A DNA stretch of 14,503 nucleotides from an uncultured Acidaminococcus sp. (GTDB taxonomy: Bacteria > Bacillota_C > Negativicutes > Acidaminococcales > Acidaminococcaceae), in contig OMUE01000058.1 in assembly GCA_900314165.1 (NCBI GenBank), positions 1 through 14,503 on the forward strand. Reading direction: 5' to 3'. Within the stretch, counting starts at the first letter, position 1, and every line of letters begins with the position of its first letter. The position numbers were made by a program, and so were the translations under genes. Under the pieces are notes generated by a model, which was not told the origin of the DNA, ran no database searches, and was given only the letters and a program-made list of their open reading frames with translations. Below, in pieces: positions 6,158 through 13,258 of the stretch.

Positions 6158-6187
6158 ATTATACAGCCGCGTTATTTATCAAAACCA
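6158..6187 (-). promoter_or_regulatory. Possible own promoter of the nitroreductase gene
   Basis: Reverse strand: TGGTTT (6187-6182), 18-nt spacer, TATAAT (6163-6158). The -10 is perfect and the -35 weak, and it overlaps the end of the amidohydrolase gene. The nitroreductase may thus be expressed independently. Confidence 0.35.
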
Positions 6188-7008
6188 TACAGTTCTGCCG
6201 GATTCCTGACCAGAGCTAGTTCTCTGGCTTTTTCTGTGGGTAGCCAGATGGGAAGCAGGTTGATCAGGTCGATTTCTTTAGGCTTTACTTTTTCCGTGGT
6301 GTGAGGGAAATCGCTGCCCCAGACGACTCGTTCAGGAGCGTATTCTGCAATGGCCACGGCCGTGCGATTGGCGTCTTCCCAAGGCTCACCGGTCAAGGTG
6401 TTCAGATACGGGCCGGATAATTTTACCCAGGTGTTTCCTTTATCAATCATTTCTTTCATGAACTCCCAGGCAGGATCTGCAATTCCTTTGGCAGGGTCCA
6501 GGCGGCCCATGTGGTCGATGACGATGCGGCTGGGCAGCTTGCGGATAATGTCGGCATATTCCAGTAATTGTTTAGAAGACATGTGCAGCTGTACATTCCA
6601 GCCCATGTCCTTGATCCGTTCACTCAAAGGGTAGCAGTCGGAAAAAGATATGACGGCATTTTTGGGGTTCCAGACGCTGAAGCGCAGGCCGCGGATGCCT
6701 TCCTGGTTAAGCTTCTGCAGCTCTTTGTCCGTAATCGTATTATTGACGACGGCAATGCCTCTGGCCTTATCCTGGCCCATGCGGCGGATAGCGTCCAGGA
6801 CTACAGAGCTGTCCGTGCCAAAGGGTTTGGCGTTGACGAAGATGGCTCTGGCCAGGCCATAGCGGCTGGCAATTCTTTTGTACATGTCCAGGGTGCCGAT
6901 TTGGGCAGCAGCTTTCCCGTTATTGGGGAATTTGGGGTCGATGATATGCAGATGTGCGTTGCAGGCGTTGGCCGGCATAGTAAAGGTTAAAGTTTGCGGG
7001 TTTGCCAT
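6172..7008 (-). CDS. Amidohydrolase-2 / LigI-type lactonase family hydrolase
   Basis: The 278-residue product is a TIM-barrel amidohydrolase of the group that includes 2-pyrone-4,6-dicarboxylate lactonase (LigI) and sugar-acid lactonases, which hydrolyse lactones of polycarboxylic acids. Active-site elements in order are H19-L-H21 after strand 1, RGLRF (106-110), VQLHM with H142, VIDHMGR with H166, VKLSGPY (195-201) and WGSDFPH with D233 and H236. The length matches the family. The ATG at 7008 has AGAGGGA just upstream. It is divergent from the hydro-lyase/citrate-lyase run, across a 247-nt region with a large palindrome and a candidate LysR site. By context it may open a lactone of the acid that the neighbouring enzymes process. 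The substrate cannot be told from sequence. Confidence 0.87.
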   Translation of the reverse strand: MANPQTLTFTMPANACNAHLHIIDPKFPNNGKAAAQIGTLDMYKRIASRYGLARAIFVNAKPFGTDSSVVLDAIRRMGQDKARGIAVVNNTITDKELQKLNQEGIRGLRFSVWNPKNAVISFSDCYPLSERIKDMGWNVQLHMSSKQLLEYADIIRKLPSRIVIDHMGRLDPAKGIADPAWEFMKEMIDKGNTWVKLSGPYLNTLTGEPWEDANRTAVAIAEYAPERVVWGSDFPHTTEKVKPKEIDLINLLPIWLPTEKARELALVRNPAELYGFDK

Positions 7009-7087
7009 GATAATCCCTCTTTCATAGAATTTTATTCCCGGGTGTTGTAAATTTCTTTATGGTTATCCTAGCATCCTTCCTTTTTAA

Positions 7088-7156
7088 AAAGAAGCAGTTC
7101 CTTTGTGTAAAACTGCAACATTACGTTGCACTTCTACACGTAGGAACTGCTTCTTT
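7088..7156. repeat. 69-nt interrupted palindrome in the divergent control region
   Basis: Outer arms of 15 bp are perfect complements: AAAGAAGCAGTTCCT (7088-7102) and AGGAACTGCTTCTTT (7142-7156). Inside, GTGTA/TACAC (7105-7109, 7135-7139) and TGCAAC/GTTGCA (7114-7119, 7125-7130) pair around an ATTAC loop. It looks like a bidirectional terminator with modest T-runs on both sides, yet it lies between divergent genes, where no terminator is needed for either. It could act as a leader hairpin, an insulator or a protein-binding cruciform. Confidence 0.75.
7115..7129. promoter_or_regulatory. Candidate LysR operator, GCAAC-N5-GTTGC
   Basis: GCAACATTACGTTGC is a perfect interrupted dyad at the centre of the 69-nt palindrome. 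The same half-sites and spacing occur over the promoter of the second LysR gene at 14287-14301. The flanking base is shared on the left (T in both) but differs on the right (A versus G). I infer binding by the LysR protein encoded at 13259-14236. No convincing -35/-10 pair could be placed for the downstream operon. Confidence 0.55.
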
Positions 7157-7255
7157 GTTTGCATTAAACATGATACATTAAATTTGCCAAGAAAATAGAG
7201 TGCCGTCATCCGGTTAAACTTCTATTCAATATAAAGAAAGAGGGTAGATACGATC

Positions 7256-8536
7256 ATGGGTAAAACAGCCATCATGAAGATTATGGAACATGCGTCAGGT
7301 CATCCTGTACAGGTAGGAGACAGAGTCTGGTGCAACGTGGACTTAGCCTCCGCCAGAGACTTCGGCGGTGCCAACTGCGTACTGGAATACGAAGAACAGA
7401 TGGGGAAGGAAGCCAAGGTCTGGGATCCTGACAAGATTGCTTATACATTTGACCTGCAGGCTCCTGCTCATACGGAAAAGGTTGCCAACAACCAGAAAAT
7501 CATCAGAGAGTTTGCCAAACGCCAGGGCATTAAAAACGTGTTTGACGTAAACAACGGTATCGGCCAGCACGTCATGCTGGAAGCCGGCCTGGTCAAACCC
7601 GGTGACGTGATCCTGGGTACGGACAGCCATATGAACCTTTTAGGTGCAGTAGGGGCTTTCGCTACGGGCGTAGGCAATTCTGACGTAGCAGCCGCCTATA
7701 TTGCAGGTACCAGCTGGTTCCGGGTTCCGGAAACAGTCAAAGTCACTGTCCACGGTACGTTCCCGAAAGGTGTAGCCATGAGAGATCTGGTGACCTACAT
7801 TGTGGGGGACCTGGGTGCTGGCGGCATGGACTATAAGGCAGCTGAATTCTATGGAGAGACTGTAGAAAATGCCAACCTGGCAGAGCGGATCACTCTGTGC
7901 TCCATGTTCACGGAAATGAGCGGCAAGATTCCTCTGATCATGCCCAACGGCCCTGTACTGGATTGGCTGGCAGAACGGGCCGGAGAAAGCGTACGGGAAA
8001 GAACGAAGATGTTTACGGCAGACCCGGATGCAGAATACTGCCAGGAACTGACCTACGACGTCAGCAAGCTGGTGCCCATGGTTTCCTGCCCGGATGCTCC
8101 GGATAATGTGAAACCTATTACGGAAGTGACCGGCACCCATGTGGATCAGGTCCATATCGGATCCTGCTCCAACGGCCGGTTGGAAGACTTTGAAGATGCT
8201 CATGAAGTGCTGATGGCTGCCGGTGGCAAGGTCAGCCCCACCTGCCGGGTCATTGTGACGCCGTCTACTACGGAAGTCATGATGGGCTGCGTGAAAGAAG
8301 GCATTATGGCAGATTTCCTGAAAGCCGGCATTGTCTTCACGAACCCCACTTGTTCCCTGTGCACGGCCCAGCATTATGGAGCCCTGCCTGCAGGCGATGT
8401 AGGGGTTGCTACGAATAATCGGAACTTCATTGGCAAGGTCGGTAAAGGAAGTCACACTTATTTAATGAGCCCGAAAGCAGCTATGGCCACGGCAGTTCGC
8501 GGTGTCATTACGGACCCACGGGAATTTCTTAAATAA
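7256..8536 (+). CDS. Aconitase/isopropylmalate-dehydratase-type hydro-lyase, large subunit
   Basis: The 426-residue protein belongs to the LeuC/homoaconitase large-subunit family, [4Fe-4S] enzymes that move water between hydroxy and unsaturated acids. The three cluster cysteines are visible: C304 in HIGSCSNGRLEDF, and C366 and C369 in NPTCSLCTAQHYG. GTDSH (121-125), GAFATGVGNSD (133-143) and NNRNF (387-391) are also conserved. Several active-site positions differ from leucine-pathway enzymes as I recall them: the usual Asp-His pair reads D66-L67 (FDLQAP), GI-x-HQ reads GIGQH, and CNM reads CSM. That suggests a non-leucine substrate such as a citrate, aconitate, citramalate or dimethylmalate type acid. 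The ribosome-binding site AAAGAGGG lies 11 nt upstream. The small subunit follows after 20 nt, then citDEF. Confidence 0.9.
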   Translation: MGKTAIMKIMEHASGHPVQVGDRVWCNVDLASARDFGGANCVLEYEEQMGKEAKVWDPDKIAYTFDLQAPAHTEKVANNQKIIREFAKRQGIKNVFDVNNGIGQHVMLEAGLVKPGDVILGTDSHMNLLGAVGAFATGVGNSDVAAAYIAGTSWFRVPETVKVTVHGTFPKGVAMRDLVTYIVGDLGAGGMDYKAAEFYGETVENANLAERITLCSMFTEMSGKIPLIMPNGPVLDWLAERAGESVRERTKMFTADPDAEYCQELTYDVSKLVPMVSCPDAPDNVKPITEVTGTHVDQVHIGSCSNGRLEDFEDAHEVLMAAGGKVSPTCRVIVTPSTTEVMMGCVKEGIMADFLKAGIVFTNPTCSLCTAQHYGALPAGDVGVATNNRNFIGKVGKGSHTYLMSPKAAMATAVRGVITDPREFLK

Positions 8537-8556
8537 GGTTGAGAGGAGATAGTAGG

Positions 8557-9081
8557 ATGCCAGAAAAAACAGGTAAGGTTTGGGTATTTGGTGACGACGT
8601 GGATACGGACTTGATTTTCCACAACAAATATTTAGCGGAAACGGATCCTAAGAAGATGCCCCAATACGCTTTTGAATATTATCCAGGACAGGAAAACTTT
8701 GCAAAAGAAGTTAAGCCAGGGGATTTTGTAGCCGCAGGGAAGAACTTCGGCTGCGGTTCCAGCCGTGAACATGCGGTGTACTGCCTGCAATATGCCGGTG
8801 TACCCTGCATCCTGGCAGAAACCTGTTCCCGGATCTATTACCGGAACGCAGTCAATAACGCCTATCCTGTCTTGTTCGTCAAAGGCTTGTCTGAAGCCAT
8901 CAAAACCGGAGCTATTAAAAACGGCGATACGATTTCCGTAAACATGGATAATGGTACCATCAAGGACCTGACCACAGGCAGTGAATTCCACGGAGATGCC
9001 GTAAGCAACCTGGAACACGATATTATGAATGCTGGCGGTCTGTTCCAGTACATGAAGAACAAGATCAGCCACAAGGACTAA
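8557..9081 (+). CDS. Aconitase/isopropylmalate-dehydratase-type hydro-lyase, small subunit
   Basis: The 174-residue product is the swivelling LeuD-type domain that completes the hydro-lyase active site. It has GDDVDTDLI (12-20), the start motif of archaeal-type small subunits, and NFGCGSSREHA (63-73), whose S69 and R70 correspond to substrate-binding residues of the aconitase family. Length suits the short LeuD/HacB-type subunit rather than the roughly 200-residue enterobacterial LeuD. The start at 8557 has GAGAGGAG 8 nt upstream; an upstream in-frame TTG at 8539 falls before that site and is rejected. It should form a heterodimer or heterotetramer with the preceding gene product. Unlike the large subunit, its visible active-site motif is fully conserved. 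Confidence 0.9.
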   Translation: MPEKTGKVWVFGDDVDTDLIFHNKYLAETDPKKMPQYAFEYYPGQENFAKEVKPGDFVAAGKNFGCGSSREHAVYCLQYAGVPCILAETCSRIYYRNAVNNAYPVLFVKGLSEAIKTGAIKNGDTISVNMDNGTIKDLTTGSEFHGDAVSNLEHDIMNAGGLFQYMKNKISHKD

Positions 9082-9103
9082 GCAAGGGTAGGGAGGCTAG
9101 GAC

Positions 9104-9406
9104 ATGGAATTGAAGAAGCCGGCTATGGCCGGAACGATGGAATCCAGTGACGTGATGATTACCCTGCGTCCGAATTCCGGAAAAGGGATTACGATGCATC
9201 TGCAAAGCGATGTAGAGGCGATTTTTGGAGATTCGATCCGAGAGACGGTAGCAGCTGTCCTGAAGGAATTCGGGGTAGCCGATGCGGATGTAGAGATTGT
9301 AGATAAGGGAGCTCTGGACTGCACGATCCGGGCCCGTATGGAATGCGCCATCTGCCGCGCCGCAGAAATCCAGTACGATTGGGGAAAGGATGATCAGAAT
9401 GCCTGA
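9104..9406 (+). CDS. citD: Citrate lyase acyl carrier protein (gamma subunit)
   Basis: This 100-residue protein carries the acetyl-thioester arm of citrate or citramalate lyase. The family motif AGTMESSDVMI places the modified serine at S14, the site of the phosphoribosyl-dephospho-CoA prosthetic group. GDSIRETVAAVL and DKGALDCTIRARMECA are further family signatures. TAGGGAGG lies 8 nt before the ATG and the gene starts 22 nt after the small hydro-lyase subunit. The C-terminal part, including CAICRAAEI, is normal for the family. No citC, citX or citG gene, needed to build and acetylate the arm, is in this window, so these would have to be encoded elsewhere. Confidence 0.93.
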   Translation: MELKKPAMAGTMESSDVMITLRPNSGKGITMHLQSDVEAIFGDSIRETVAAVLKEFGVADADVEIVDKGALDCTIRARMECAICRAAEIQYDWGKDDQNA

Positions 9407-10298
9407 AACCCGTTTGATGAGAACTTCTATTTATACCGGTGGGACCAGCCCTGTGAAGATGATCCAGGCCGCGTTCTACAATGAAGACTGCATTGTCTAT
9501 GACCTGGAAGACTCTGTATCCGCCGGAGAAAAGGACGCAGCCAGATTTCTGGTGTGCAACGTGTTGAAATACCAGAGACCTGCAGATAAATACGTCATCG
9601 TCCGGGTCAACGGCCTGTATTCCAAGGAACTGGACGAAGACTTGGAAGCCGTAGTTCGGGCTCATCCCGATGCCATTCGCCTGCCGAAGGTAGAATACGC
9701 CGAAGAAGTCAAAAAAGTAGACGCCAAGATGACGGCCATTGAACAAAAAGCCGGCCTGCCCGTAGGCAAAATCCAGCTGTGGTGCAATATTGAATCCTAT
9801 CTGGGTGTCCTGAACGCCCGGGAAATCGCTAAAGCCAGCCCTCGTGTGGTGGCTATGGCTCTCGGTGCCGAAGACTTTACGGCCAGCATGATGGCCAGAC
9901 GGACGAAACCGGGCTGGGAAATCTTCTATGCCCGCAATGCCATCCTCATGGCCTGCCGGGAAGCCGGGATTTCCGCTCAGGATGCGGTGTTCTCCGATAT
10001 CAACGACGCAGAAGGTCTGGAACGGGATCTGGAAATGACCAGAACCCTGGGCTTTGACGGCAAGACCTGTGTCCATCCGCGCCAGATCGACCGGGTGAAC
10101 CAGTGCTTTACGCCCAGTCCTAAGGAAATCCGGAACGCCCATCGGGTGCTCATGGCCCTGGAAGAAGCTGCCAGAAACCATACCGGCGTGTGCACGCTGG
10201 ATGGGGGCATGGTGGATAAGCCCATGGAAGTCCGGGCCCGGAACATTTTGGCCAAGGCGGAAGCTGCAGGAATCAAGGTAGGAGATGGAAACGTATGA
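9399..10298 (+). CDS. citE: Citrate (or citramalate) lyase beta subunit
   Basis: The 299-residue TIM-barrel subunit cleaves citryl- or citramalyl-ACP to acetyl-ACP plus oxaloacetate or pyruvate. It has the expected motifs: YDLEDSVSAGEKDAAR, IVRVNG, HPDAIRLPKVE, the metal-binding CNIES and GAEDFTASM, and GKTCVHPRQIDRVNQCF, followed by a C-terminal DGGMVDKP segment. All the motifs altered in the CitE-like protein at 2341-3240 are intact here. I prefer the ATG at 9399, with GGGGAAAGGA 8 nt upstream, over the ATG at 9390 inside that site. It overlaps citD by 8 nt and citF by 4 nt (ATGA), so the three subunits are translationally coupled. Confidence 0.93.
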   Translation: MPETRLMRTSIYTGGTSPVKMIQAAFYNEDCIVYDLEDSVSAGEKDAARFLVCNVLKYQRPADKYVIVRVNGLYSKELDEDLEAVVRAHPDAIRLPKVEYAEEVKKVDAKMTAIEQKAGLPVGKIQLWCNIESYLGVLNAREIAKASPRVVAMALGAEDFTASMMARRTKPGWEIFYARNAILMACREAGISAQDAVFSDINDAEGLERDLEMTRTLGFDGKTCVHPRQIDRVNQCFTPSPKEIRNAHRVLMALEEAARNHTGVCTLDGGMVDKPMEVRARNILAKAEAAGIKVGDGNV

Positions 10299-11851
10299 TT
10301 AATGCCGTAGGTAGAGATATTCCTGAAATCATAAATGGTGTGAAAGTAAAACCCTATGCAGGAGCTTATGTGACACCGGCTCCTGAAACCCCTGTAGTCA
10401 GCCGCCGCAAGATGGGCCACAGAATTCCTGGGGATCAAAAGCTACTGCCGGACCTGAAGAGCGCCATCAAGGCCTCCGGCCTGAAAGATGGTATGACGAT
10501 TTCTTTCCATCATTGCTTTAGAGAAGGGGACCGGATTATCGGCAAAGTCCTGACTGCCATTCGGGAAATGGGCATCAAAGACCTGCGCTTTGCTCCCAGT
10601 GCCGTGGTCAACATCAAGAATCCTTCTATTGCAGACTTCGTGAAAGACGGTACCATTACTCGGATCGAAGCCAGCGGCATCCGCGGCGAACTGGGGGATG
10701 CTGTCCTGGCAGGGGAAATGGAACAGCCCGTCATCCTGAGAACCCATGGTTCCAGACCCAGAGCCATCGAATCCGGGGAATTGCAGATTGATGTAGCTTT
10801 CATCGGCGCCTCTGCTGCAGATGATTACGGCAACTGCACGGGCCAGATCGGGCCCAATGCCTGCGGTTCTCTGGGCTATGCCTTCGTGGACGCCCATAAT
10901 GCTGGCTGCGTTGTGGTCATTACGGACAACCTGGTAGAATATCCCTGCGTACCCGTGTCCATTTCCCAACAGTATGTGGACTATGTGGTAAAGATCGATT
11001 CCATTGGCGATACGGCCAAGATCGGTGCCGGGGCAGCCAGACTGACCAAGAACCCTCGCGATCTGATGATTGCGGAACGGTGTGCCGATGTGATTGCGGC
11101 CTCCCGCAGATTCAAGAACGGCTATTCCTTCCAGACCGGTGCCGGTGCCATCAGCATTGCGGCCACGAAATATCTGGCTCAGCGGACGAAGGAAAAAGGC
11201 ATCCAGGCCAGCTTTGCCCTGGGCGGCATCCCGGCAGCCATTATCGACATGTACGATGAAGGCCTGGTCCGGGTGGTAGAATGCAGCCAGTCCTTTGATG
11301 CCGTGGCTGCGAAAGCTATTTCCGACCGTCCCGGCGTGCTGGAAATCGATAACGCGGATTATGCCAATGCCTATAGCAAAGGCGGCTTCCTGAACCGGGA
11401 AGACTTCGGCGTCTTAGGCGCTTTGGAAGTGGATACGGACTTCAACGTCAACATCCTGACCGGTTCCTCCGGCAAGATGATGGGCGGCCTGGGCGGTGGC
11501 CCGGACGTAGCTGCTGGTGCCCAGATCTCCATCGTAACCATTCCCATTATCCGCGGCCGGACTCCTTCCATCGTGAAGAAGGTCTTTACGGTCTGCGAAC
11601 CCGGGGAAACCATTGCAGCCGTCGTCACAGAAGCAGGCATCGCCCTGAACCCGAAGCATAAGAACTACAAAGAACTGAAGGAAGACCTGGAACAGACCAG
11701 CCTGAAACTGGTAACCATCGAAGAGCTGCAGCAGATGGCCGAAAAGCTCACCGGTACCCCGAAACCCATTGAGACCACGGACAAAGTGGCCTGCATCGTG
11801 GAATATCGGGATGGGACGGTTATCGATGTGATTCGGCAAGTGAAGAAATAA
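10295..11851 (+). CDS. citF: Citrate (or citramalate) lyase alpha subunit
   Basis: The 518-residue product is the acyl-transferase subunit, which exchanges acetyl on the carrier protein for the substrate acid. It has the full-length CitF architecture: a leader region, SGLKDGMTISFHHCFREGD (61-79), SGELQIDVAFIGAS, GPNACGSLGYAF, ITDNLVEYPCVPVSISQQYV, the GYSFQTGAGAIS segment, EVDTDFNVNILTGSSGKMMG and GGLGGGPDVAAGA (about 397-409). The canonical serine/histidine of GGSGGHSD is changed here to GGLGGGPD, a possible specificity difference. The N-terminus reads GRDIPEIINGVKVKPYAGAY, typical of CitF. It overlaps citE by 4 nt. Citramalate lyases share this family, so substrate cannot be fixed by sequence alone. 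Confidence 0.93.
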   Translation: MINAVGRDIPEIINGVKVKPYAGAYVTPAPETPVVSRRKMGHRIPGDQKLLPDLKSAIKASGLKDGMTISFHHCFREGDRIIGKVLTAIREMGIKDLRFAPSAVVNIKNPSIADFVKDGTITRIEASGIRGELGDAVLAGEMEQPVILRTHGSRPRAIESGELQIDVAFIGASAADDYGNCTGQIGPNACGSLGYAFVDAHNAGCVVVITDNLVEYPCVPVSISQQYVDYVVKIDSIGDTAKIGAGAARLTKNPRDLMIAERCADVIAASRRFKNGYSFQTGAGAISIAATKYLAQRTKEKGIQASFALGGIPAAIIDMYDEGLVRVVECSQSFDAVAAKAISDRPGVLEIDNADYANAYSKGGFLNREDFGVLGALEVDTDFNVNILTGSSGKMMGGLGGGPDVAAGAQISIVTIPIIRGRTPSIVKKVFTVCEPGETIAAVVTEAGIALNPKHKNYKELKEDLEQTSLKLVTIEELQQMAEKLTGTPKPIETTDKVACIVEYRDGTVIDVIRQVKK

Positions 11852-11899
11852 AGAGATATAATATTGGTGGAAATCTCATTTTACTCAAGGGAGAAGCAT

Positions 11900-13255
11900 A
11901 TGTATATCACAGAGAAGTTTGCGGATTTTGTAGAGAATCTCTCTTACGAGGACCTACCTAAAAATATAATAGATTTGGCTAAACAAAGAATAATGGACAC
12001 CTTAGGTGCGTCCATTGCCGGCGGCGCTAACTGGGACTATACGGAGCAATTGAAAGAAGCCTGCAGACATATGGGCACAGGAAATTTCCATACTGTAGGT
12101 GACACGAAAAATGAATTTCCGGCTGCTCGCTGTGCCATGATCAATGCTACGTTTGCCCATGCTATTGAATTGGATGATGGCCACCGGAACGCAGGCTGCC
12201 ATGCAGGAGCTGTCGTAGTTCCTACAGCCCTGGCCCTGGGGTGGGAATTAAAAAAGAGCGGTAAAGAAATCATTACCGCTGTGGTTGCCGGTTATGAAGT
12301 TGTCTATCGGATTGCCAGCCATGTAAATCCCTTCCAGATTAACAAGGGCTTCCATCCTTCCAGCAACTGTGATACCTACGGAGCCGCTGCTGTAGCAGGA
12401 AAGCTTTTAGGCCTGAATAAGGAACAATTGGCCAATGCTATGGGTCAGGCCGGCATGTTCTCCAGCGGGACCATGGAAGCTACGAAGAATGGACAGAGAG
12501 CGAAATGCGTACAAGTGGGCAATGCGGCCTTTAATGGTATCTTAGCGGCTTATTGCGCACAAAGCGGTATGGAAGGCTGCAAATCTGCCTTGGAAGGTGG
12601 TCATGGCCTGTTCAATACCCAATCTGAAAATGTGGATGTGGAAGACGTGACGAGAGGCCTGGGTGAATCCTACCTGATTGGGGATACGTATTCCAAACTG
12701 TATCCCTGCTGCCGTCATGCCCAGCCGGGCATCGAAGCTGTCCTGGATTTAACAGCAGAGCATCAGTTGACACCTGACCAGGTGAAGGAAATCCATATCG
12801 GCACCCATAAGGTTGCCTATGAATTGACCGGTCATATTAAGGAACCACATAACTCTGGCGAAGCAAAATTCAGCCTGGCCTATGGTTCTGCCCTGGCACT
12901 CTATGAACATAGCTTCGGTGTGGATCATTTGAAGGAAAAGTTCTATACGAATCCGGATATTCTGTCCCTGTCTAATAAGGTGGAATGCCATCTGGATCCT
13001 GCTGTCCAGGCTAAATTCCCGAAGCAGAGAGGCGCTAAAGTAGATATCGAACTGAAGGATGGTACCGTTTACAGCAAGGAACTCTATTTCCTGAAAGCCT
13101 CTCCTGAAAATCCTGTAGGCTGGGACGTACTGGAAGAAAAATTTAGAAATTGTGCTTCCGCAACCATTCCGGCTGGGACAGTAAAACAGATTGTTGACTT
13201 CCTGGCTCATTTAGAACAGCAGGATTCTGTGGAATCTTTGATGAATCTAGTGTAA
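11900..13255 (+). CDS. MmgE/PrpD family protein (dehydratase, isomerase or decarboxylase of tricarboxylates)
   Basis: The 451-residue protein belongs to the family of 2-methylcitrate dehydratase (PrpD), cis-aconitate decarboxylase and related enzymes, which act without an iron-sulfur cluster. Residues matching the known catalytic pocket are visible: AIELDDGHRNAGCHAG with D92/D93 and H101, KGFHPSSNCDTYGAA with H152, AKCVQVGNAAFNG with K202, and YPCCRHAQPGIE with H273. I chose the ATG at 11900, with AAGGGAG about 6 nt upstream; an upstream TTG at 11864 lacks a site. It starts 48 nt after citF, a larger gap than inside citDEF, and an isolated TATAAT (11857-11862) lies in that gap. Its codons look more AT-rich than in citF. 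It ends 3 nt from the convergent LysR gene. Aconitate isomerisation or hydration would fit the context. Confidence 0.88.
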   Translation: MYITEKFADFVENLSYEDLPKNIIDLAKQRIMDTLGASIAGGANWDYTEQLKEACRHMGTGNFHTVGDTKNEFPAARCAMINATFAHAIELDDGHRNAGCHAGAVVVPTALALGWELKKSGKEIITAVVAGYEVVYRIASHVNPFQINKGFHPSSNCDTYGAAAVAGKLLGLNKEQLANAMGQAGMFSSGTMEATKNGQRAKCVQVGNAAFNGILAAYCAQSGMEGCKSALEGGHGLFNTQSENVDVEDVTRGLGESYLIGDTYSKLYPCCRHAQPGIEAVLDLTAEHQLTPDQVKEIHIGTHKVAYELTGHIKEPHNSGEAKFSLAYGSALALYEHSFGVDHLKEKFYTNPDILSLSNKVECHLDPAVQAKFPKQRGAKVDIELKDGTVYSKELYFLKASPENPVGWDVLEEKFRNCASATIPAGTVKQIVDFLAHLEQQDSVESLMNLV

Positions 13256-13258
13256 AAA

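Noticed and set aside
7640..8455. Long open frame on the minus strand inside the hydro-lyase large-subunit gene
   Set aside because: It lies antisense to a clear family gene with conserved cysteine motifs, and its translation has no recognisable domain. It is a shadow of codon bias.
9189..10181. 330-codon open frame on the minus strand across citD and citE
   Set aside because: It is antisense to two well-conserved genes, has a composition typical of reverse-strand shadows, and has no domain or good ribosome-binding site.
11857..11862. TATAAT between citF and the MmgE/PrpD gene as an internal promoter
   Set aside because: No acceptable -35 lies 16-18 nt upstream, so I note it within the gene entry but do not call a promoter.
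11864..11899. Longer MmgE/PrpD start at a TTG
   Set aside because: The extra 12 residues have no ribosome-binding site and do not resemble the family, whereas the ATG at 11900 has AAGGGAG at the right distance.
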